From CAZBSE01 sp964494385 (GTDB taxonomy: Bacteria; Actinomycetota; Humimicrobiia; Humimicrobiales; Humimicrobiaceae), in NCBI GenBank assembly GCA_964494385.1, contig CAZBSE010000022.1, forward strand, positions 1 to 27,613: 27,613 bases of DNA, given 5' to 3'. Positions 23,967 through 27,613 of the stretch are shown here, one piece after another. Within the stretch, counting starts at the first letter, position 1. Each line of letters begins with the position of its first letter. The notes under the pieces were generated by a model. That model saw nothing but the letters and a program-made list of their open reading frames with translations, was not told the DNA's origin and made no database searches. The position numbers and the translations under genes were made by a program.

Positions 23967-25001
23967 TTAGATACCGCTTCTGGAATAAACATCTACATCC
24001 AGGTTATCAAACTTTTCATCCAGATATTTATAATAACCCAGACAGGCAACCATTGCTGCATTATCCATGCACAGATAAACAGGGGGGATAAAAATTTTAA
24101 TGTTATTTTCTCTACCTTTTTTTTCAAACTCTTTTCTAAGCCTTCTGTTGGCAGCAACACCTCCGCTGATAAGGATTTTTTCTACTCCAAATTCCTTACC
24201 GGCTTTAATAGTTTTTTTGGTCAAAACCTCAACTATGGAATTTTGAAAACTGGCGGCAAGACTGGGGATATTTTCTTTTAACAAAAGCCTTTTATCCTTT
24301 TTTGTCCTGTAAATCAGAGATGTCTTTAGTCCACTGAAGCTAAAATTAAAATCTCCGCTATCTATCATTGGTTTTGGGAAATCTATAAAATAGGGATCCC
24401 CTTTCTCAGATATTCTATCTATTATAGGCCCTCCTGGATAGCCCAGACCCATATATCTTGCAATCTTATCATACGCTTCTCCTGCCGCATCATCTACGGT
24501 ATGCCCTATTTCCTTTATGTTCCAGCTTTCATCAACAAAAAACAGGCTCGAATGCCCGCCGGAAACAATAAGGCCTATAAATCCCCCGCTGATATTCTGG
24601 TTTTCAAGAATATTGGAATAAATATGAGCCTCAAGATGATTTACAGCCACAAGCGGTATATTTTTAGAATAACTGATAGCTTTGGCTGCCCCTACTCCTA
24701 CCAGCAGTGAACCGATAAGGCCGGGCCTGTTGGTAACACTAACAGCATTAATGCTGCCAAAATCAACGCCTGATTTTTCCATTGCTTCATTTATTACTAT
24801 ATCTATTACTTCTATATGCTTCCTTGATGCTATCTCAGGGACAACACCGCCATATTTCTTATGGATCTCATCCTGAGAGGAAACTACATTGGAAAGCACC
24901 GCAGTCCCGTTTTTTACAACTGCGGCACATGTATCATCACAAGAGGTCTCAATGCCAAGCATAAACACTTCTTTTTTATCTTTTCTCTTTCCGGTTTCCA
25001 T
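23967..25001 (-). CDS. tsaD: tRNA t6A37 threonylcarbamoyltransferase TsaD
   Basis: TsaD transfers threonylcarbamoyl from TC-AMP to A37 of ANN-decoding tRNAs, working with TsaB and TsaE. The 344-residue protein has LGIETSCDDTCAAVV, the metal-binding NHLEAH (H122, H126), VSGGHSSLFF, DDAAGEAYDKIAR, GGPIID, FSFSGLKTS, SGGVAANRRLR and CMDNAAM, all ASKHA-family landmarks. Two starts are possible, the ATG at 25001 or one at 24962 directly before LGIETS; neither has a strong ribosome binding site. A 5-bp hairpin (TCCGG/CCGGA) lies in the 56-bp gap after tsaB. Confidence 0.97.
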   Translation of the reverse strand: METGKRKDKKEVFMLGIETSCDDTCAAVVKNGTAVLSNVVSSQDEIHKKYGGVVPEIASRKHIEVIDIVINEAMEKSGVDFGSINAVSVTNRPGLIGSLLVGVGAAKAISYSKNIPLVAVNHLEAHIYSNILENQNISGGFIGLIVSGGHSSLFFVDESWNIKEIGHTVDDAAGEAYDKIARYMGLGYPGGPIIDRISEKGDPYFIDFPKPMIDSGDFNFSFSGLKTSLIYRTKKDKRLLLKENIPSLAASFQNSIVEVLTKKTIKAGKEFGVEKILISGGVAANRRLRKEFEKKGRENNIKIFIPPVYLCMDNAAMVACLGYYKYLDEKFDNLDVDVYSRSGI

Positions 25002-25057
25002 TTTTTGTATATTAATTATCTTTCCGTTTCACATTTCCGGTACTGCCGGATATATTT

Positions 25058-25882
25058 TTATCCGTTTCCAAAAGGTATAAATTCTCTAACATAAACAGGA
25101 ATAAGATTTACAGCTTTTACCATTCTTTTTGCATTGAAATAAGCACAGATATTTATATTCCTTGCCCTGGGAAAAATTGTTTTTTTATCAACCCTAAAAA
25201 CACTATTCTGCCTGGTTATATCTGTTAATACCCTGCTATAAACCGGGTAACAGTTGCCACCGATTAATATTTTAAGATCTTTAAGTTCGCCACCGGCATC
25301 AGGCATCTTTAAAATCTCATTTTTGGTTAATCTGTTTATAAGGTCTTTAAGGCTATCATTGTGCGTTAAGAAATTTTTACCTGCTTTCTTTATAAAATAA
25401 TGCCTGCCGGCAGCTTCGGTGCCGGCCATAAATCCGTCTTTGGAACCGGATTCAGGGATCAGATCGTAGAAAGCAAAATAGACTTCTCCCCTCCTGACAT
25501 CTAGACAGGGCATTACCATTACCGGTATATTCTTACTGAGGCAGCGTATAACAAACCCGCTGTTTCTTAAGCAAATTTCCAGGGCAAAAACATCCAGCGA
25601 ATTTATACCAAAAGCAGGTTTTTTATCCAGCCAGGATAAAATCTTTACCACACTGATTCCTATCCTTGTGCCGGTAAAATCTCCTGGGCCTAAATTTACA
25701 CCAAAAATATCCATATCTTTCAGGGTAAGATTCGCCTTTCGTAAAGCATGATCCATCAAGCCCATTATATTTACCATATGCTTTGCGCCGCTGCGGTCGG
25801 CTGTTTCCGATAATAGTGTCTCATCCCTGCTTACAGCAATGCTTAACCTTCCGGTGCTGCTTTCAATGCTTAAAATATTCAT
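25058..25882 (-). CDS. tsaB: t6A synthesis scaffold protein TsaB
   Basis: TsaB is the non-catalytic partner of TsaD in the t6A complex. The N-terminal half is typical: MNILSIESSTGRLSIAV, GAKHMVNIMGLMDHAL and VNLGPGDFTGTRIGISVVK. At 274 residues it is longer than the usual 220-240. The extra length lies in the C-terminal half, after VMPCLDVRRGEVYFAFYD, which is lysine-rich and poorly conserved. It lies 16 bp after tsaE. The rimI acetyltransferase gene that often sits between tsaB and tsaD in actinobacteria is absent. Confidence 0.93.
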   Translation of the reverse strand: MNILSIESSTGRLSIAVSRDETLLSETADRSGAKHMVNIMGLMDHALRKANLTLKDMDIFGVNLGPGDFTGTRIGISVVKILSWLDKKPAFGINSLDVFALEICLRNSGFVIRCLSKNIPVMVMPCLDVRRGEVYFAFYDLIPESGSKDGFMAGTEAAGRHYFIKKAGKNFLTHNDSLKDLINRLTKNEILKMPDAGGELKDLKILIGGNCYPVYSRVLTDITRQNSVFRVDKKTIFPRARNINICAYFNAKRMVKAVNLIPVYVREFIPFGNG

Positions 25883-25898
25883 AACATTACTTACTTTT

Positions 25899-26387
25899 TT
25901 AAAATAACTTTTTGAACTTTGCCAGTTTTAGATCCCAATACCGGCTGGTACTTTTAAAAAGTATATTCCTTCTTGTGGCAACATTGCTCTTATCTATTAA
26001 ATAACTTAAATCTATTTGAAGATAATCTTTTTCAATATAATCCTTTATCCTGTCCCCCCATTCCACACAGACAATCGAGGTGCCGTCATAAAAGTAGTCA
26101 TCCAGCCCAATTCCGCTTATCCCTTCAGCGTCAACCAGTCTGTATAGATCAGCATGGATAAATTTTTTATGGTTATCAATTTTGTACTCATTTATTATGG
26201 TAAAACTTGGGCTTGAAAGATTTTCTTCCAGGCCTAACCCTTCGGCTATTCCAGAGATAAAAGTGGTTTTCCCCCCGCCCAGTTCTCCTGTAAAAAGAAC
26301 GGTATTATCTTTTGACAGGATTACGGAAAATTTTTTTCCGAGGTTTTTGGTAAAAGAGGCAGAATCTGAAACAATCTCAATTTGCAT
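25899..26387 (-). CDS. tsaE: t6A synthesis ATPase TsaE
   Basis: TsaE is the small P-loop ATPase that resets the TsaB-TsaD complex between cycles. The 162-residue protein contains GELGGGKTT (34-42) as Walker A. It also has the family segments LSSPSFTIINEY, FIHADLYRL and VCVEWGDRI. It starts one base after the stop of the uracil-DNA glycosylase gene and is followed by tsaB, so all four genes of this run are likely co-transcribed. Confidence 0.95.
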   Translation of the reverse strand: MQIEIVSDSASFTKNLGKKFSVILSKDNTVLFTGELGGGKTTFISGIAEGLGLEENLSSPSFTIINEYKIDNHKKFIHADLYRLVDAEGISGIGLDDYFYDGTSIVCVEWGDRIKDYIEKDYLQIDLSYLIDKSNVATRRNILFKSTSRYWDLKLAKFKKLF

Positions 26388-26388
26388 A

Positions 26389-27051
26389 TTAAAAGAGCCC
26401 TAACTGTTTTTCTTCTTTCTGTTCGTCATCCAAAGTCCCGGATTCCAAGTAAAAAACGTCTTGTTCGGCGGCCGAAATTTTGAAATCCGAATCAATTAAC
26501 CTTTTTATTTTCTGGAAATCCTTCCTTAAAACTTCCATCTTTGACGGCATGTAAAGAGCAGCTGCCGGATGATTTATGGGCATAATAATACGGCCTTCGA
26601 TTTTAAATATCTTACCCCTTAGATTGCTTATGCCTTTACTTGTATTTAAAAGAAGCTGGGTAGAGAATTTCCCCAGGGTGCAGATTATTTTAGGGTCAAT
26701 TATTTTTATCTGCTCCATCAGATAACCCTTGCAGGTATCAATTTCCTCTAACCTTGGATCCCTGTTACCCGGCGGCCTGCATTTCAACACATTGGCAATA
26801 AAAACCTCACTCCTGTCAAACCCGATTGAATAAAGCAGCTCATCAAGCAGCTTTCCTGCCTGACCGACAAAAGGCAATCCCTGAAGGTCTTCGTTTTTAC
26901 CCGGAGCCTCTCCCACAAACATGACCGGTGCGTTTGCGCTGCCGCCTCCAAAAACAAATTTGTTTCTGCCTTTAAAAAGCTCACACTGACGGCAGTCCCT
27001 GATCTTAAAATAAAACTCTTTTAATTTTTCTCTCTTGTCACCATTCTCCAT
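26389..27051 (-). CDS. Family 4 (Fe-S) uracil-DNA glycosylase
   Basis: It removes uracil from DNA, the first step of base excision repair of deaminated cytosine. The 220-residue protein has the four cluster cysteines C20, C23, C91 and C107 (CRQC, LKCRPPGNR, DTCKGY), the active-site motif GEAPGKNED (47-55), and NHPAAALY towards the end. I chose the ATG at 27051: it has AGGGA 4 nt upstream, while the ATG at 27066 has no ribosome binding site and lies within about 3 nt of the predicted transcript start. The tail after about residue 190 is acidic and ends in EEKQLGLF, which looks like a sliding-clamp binding peptide. Confidence 0.94.
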   Translation of the reverse strand: MENGDKREKLKEFYFKIRDCRQCELFKGRNKFVFGGGSANAPVMFVGEAPGKNEDLQGLPFVGQAGKLLDELLYSIGFDRSEVFIANVLKCRPPGNRDPRLEEIDTCKGYLMEQIKIIDPKIICTLGKFSTQLLLNTSKGISNLRGKIFKIEGRIIMPINHPAAALYMPSKMEVLRKDFQKIKRLIDSDFKISAAEQDVFYLESGTLDDEQKEEKQLGLF

Positions 27052-27068
27052 AAAATCCCTTCCCATTT

Positions 27069-27099
27069 GTATCTATTTATAACCTATAACCATAGATAC
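27069..27099. promoter_or_regulatory. Inverted repeat over the UDG-tsa promoter
   Basis: GTATCTAT (27069-27076) and ATAGATAC (27092-27099) are perfect inverted 8-bp arms. The 15 bp between them are T followed by two tandem TATAACC units (27078-27091). The arms bracket the -10 and spacer of the leftward promoter, so this could be a regulator site. Confidence 0.5.
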
Positions 27100-27104
27100 T
27101 TCAA
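27076..27104 (-). promoter_or_regulatory. Promoter of the UDG-tsaE-tsaB-tsaD operon
   Basis: On the minus strand TTGAAG (27104-27099), 17 bp and TATAAA (27081-27076) place the start of transcription near 27069, giving a leader of about 18 nt with a ribosome binding site before the ATG at 27051. Confidence 0.55.
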
Positions 27105-27121
27105 TATTATCACGCTTTTCA

Positions 27122-27150
27122 TTTACAAAAACAAAAAATTCTTATATTAT
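27122..27150 (+). promoter_or_regulatory. Promoter of the lipoprotein gene
   Basis: TTTACA (27122-27127) and TATTAT (27145-27150) are separated by 17 bp, each with one mismatch to consensus. The predicted start near 27157 leaves about 40 nt before the ATG at 27198. Confidence 0.6.
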
Positions 27151-27197
27151 CTTATTCTAGGAACAACTCTTAAAAATTATATAAAAAGGATTTAAAC

Positions 27198-27605
27198 ATG
27201 AAAATCAAGACAATCATTTTTGCCACTGTCGCAGCATTTGTTATTGCATCACTTATAGGATGTGCGCCGGGCCCTGTTGAAATTGAAAGCATCACCACTT
27301 GTAAAAATGTTGACAGTGACTATAAGCCGGTAGATCCTACCACGGCTTTTCCATCCGGAACCTCGATTATTTATGCGTCAATTAAAGTTAAAAACATAAC
27401 CACAGAAGATAAACTGACCGTTAAATGGAATTATCTGGAAACCGGAGAGGAAATAAACACTACTGATTTTATTACAGATGAAGACGGTTCAGGATATATA
27501 GGCTTTAGCATAATTGTTGATGAAGGTTTTCCATCCGGAAGATACAACGCCATAGTTTTTTTGAACAATGAGCTGTTTGAAACCGTGGAATTCTCGGTGG
27601 AATAA
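27198..27605 (+). CDS. Small secreted lipoprotein of unknown function
   Basis: The 135-residue protein has a lysine-start signal peptide, a hydrophobic core (IIFATVAAFVIASLIG) and a lipobox with C22 (SLIGC), so it should be lipid-anchored outside the membrane. The mature 114 residues are rich in alternating beta-strand patterns. They end with a segment like PSGRYNAIVFLNNELFETV, which suggests a single Ig-like beta-sandwich. AAAGGA precedes the ATG. It is divergent from the UDG-tsa operon. The gene is complete, with the TAA 8 bases before the window end. The ligand or role cannot be told. Confidence 0.85.
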   Translation: MKIKTIIFATVAAFVIASLIGCAPGPVEIESITTCKNVDSDYKPVDPTTAFPSGTSIIYASIKVKNITTEDKLTVKWNYLETGEEINTTDFITDEDGSGYIGFSIIVDEGFPSGRYNAIVFLNNELFETVEFSVE

Positions 27606-27613
27606 AAGGATTA

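Noticed and set aside
1..27613. CRISPR array, tRNA or rRNA genes
   Set aside because: No regularly spaced repeats, tRNA cloverleaf with CCA-type end, or rRNA segments were noticed on reading either strand.

Overview
The window reads as an AT-rich bacterial chromosome segment made almost entirely of housekeeping genes in tight operons. Two features suggest an Actinomycetota-related lineage, probably a low-GC anaerobic one. First, the IMP dehydrogenase is the short GuaB3 type. Second, the gene order resembles two conserved actinobacterial neighbourhoods (hrcA-dnaJ-rsmE-phoH-ybeY, and tsaE-tsaB-tsaD-groES-groEL followed by guaB3 and guaA). The insertion of mtaB, a HIT gene and a 7TM-HD (PgpH-like) gene into the first block is instead familiar from Bacillota, so the placement is tentative.

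Layout: positions 1-120 hold the start of a leftward gene cut by the window edge, with a strong promoter and a palindromic operator-like site. Positions 254-8841 (minus) run hrcA, dnaJ, rsmE, mtaB, HIT, phoH, pgpH-like, ybeY: heat-shock repression, chaperone, rRNA and tRNA modification, and c-di-AMP turnover. Positions 8842-9237 are a divergent control region with a TPP riboswitch, an intrinsic terminator and a second possible promoter. Positions 9238-12936 (plus) are thiM-thiE-thiC-thiL, and an M29 aminopeptidase follows at 13192-14304. Positions 14311-21090 (minus) run plsY, guaB3, guaA, aroQ, DAHP synthase, pcrA: phospholipid, GMP and aromatic synthesis plus a DNA-repair helicase. Positions 21091-21821 are an island with no intact gene, containing decayed coding frames and perfect hairpins. 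Positions 21822-27051 (minus) hold groES-groEL under a CIRCE operator, and an operon of family-4 uracil-DNA glycosylase, tsaE, tsaB and tsaD. A small lipoprotein gene closes the window on the plus strand.

Functional links: HrcA (7807-8841) should repress groESL through the CIRCE site at 23832-23858. TsaD/TsaB/TsaE make t6A37 in tRNA, which MtaB then methylthiolates. The thi genes make HMP-P by ThiC, salvage thiazole by ThiM, join the halves by ThiE and phosphorylate by ThiL, under TPP feedback. I saw no CRISPR array, intact insertion sequence, rRNA, tRNA or defence island. The notable material is regulatory and evolutionary, and I found no convincing undescribed multi-gene system.
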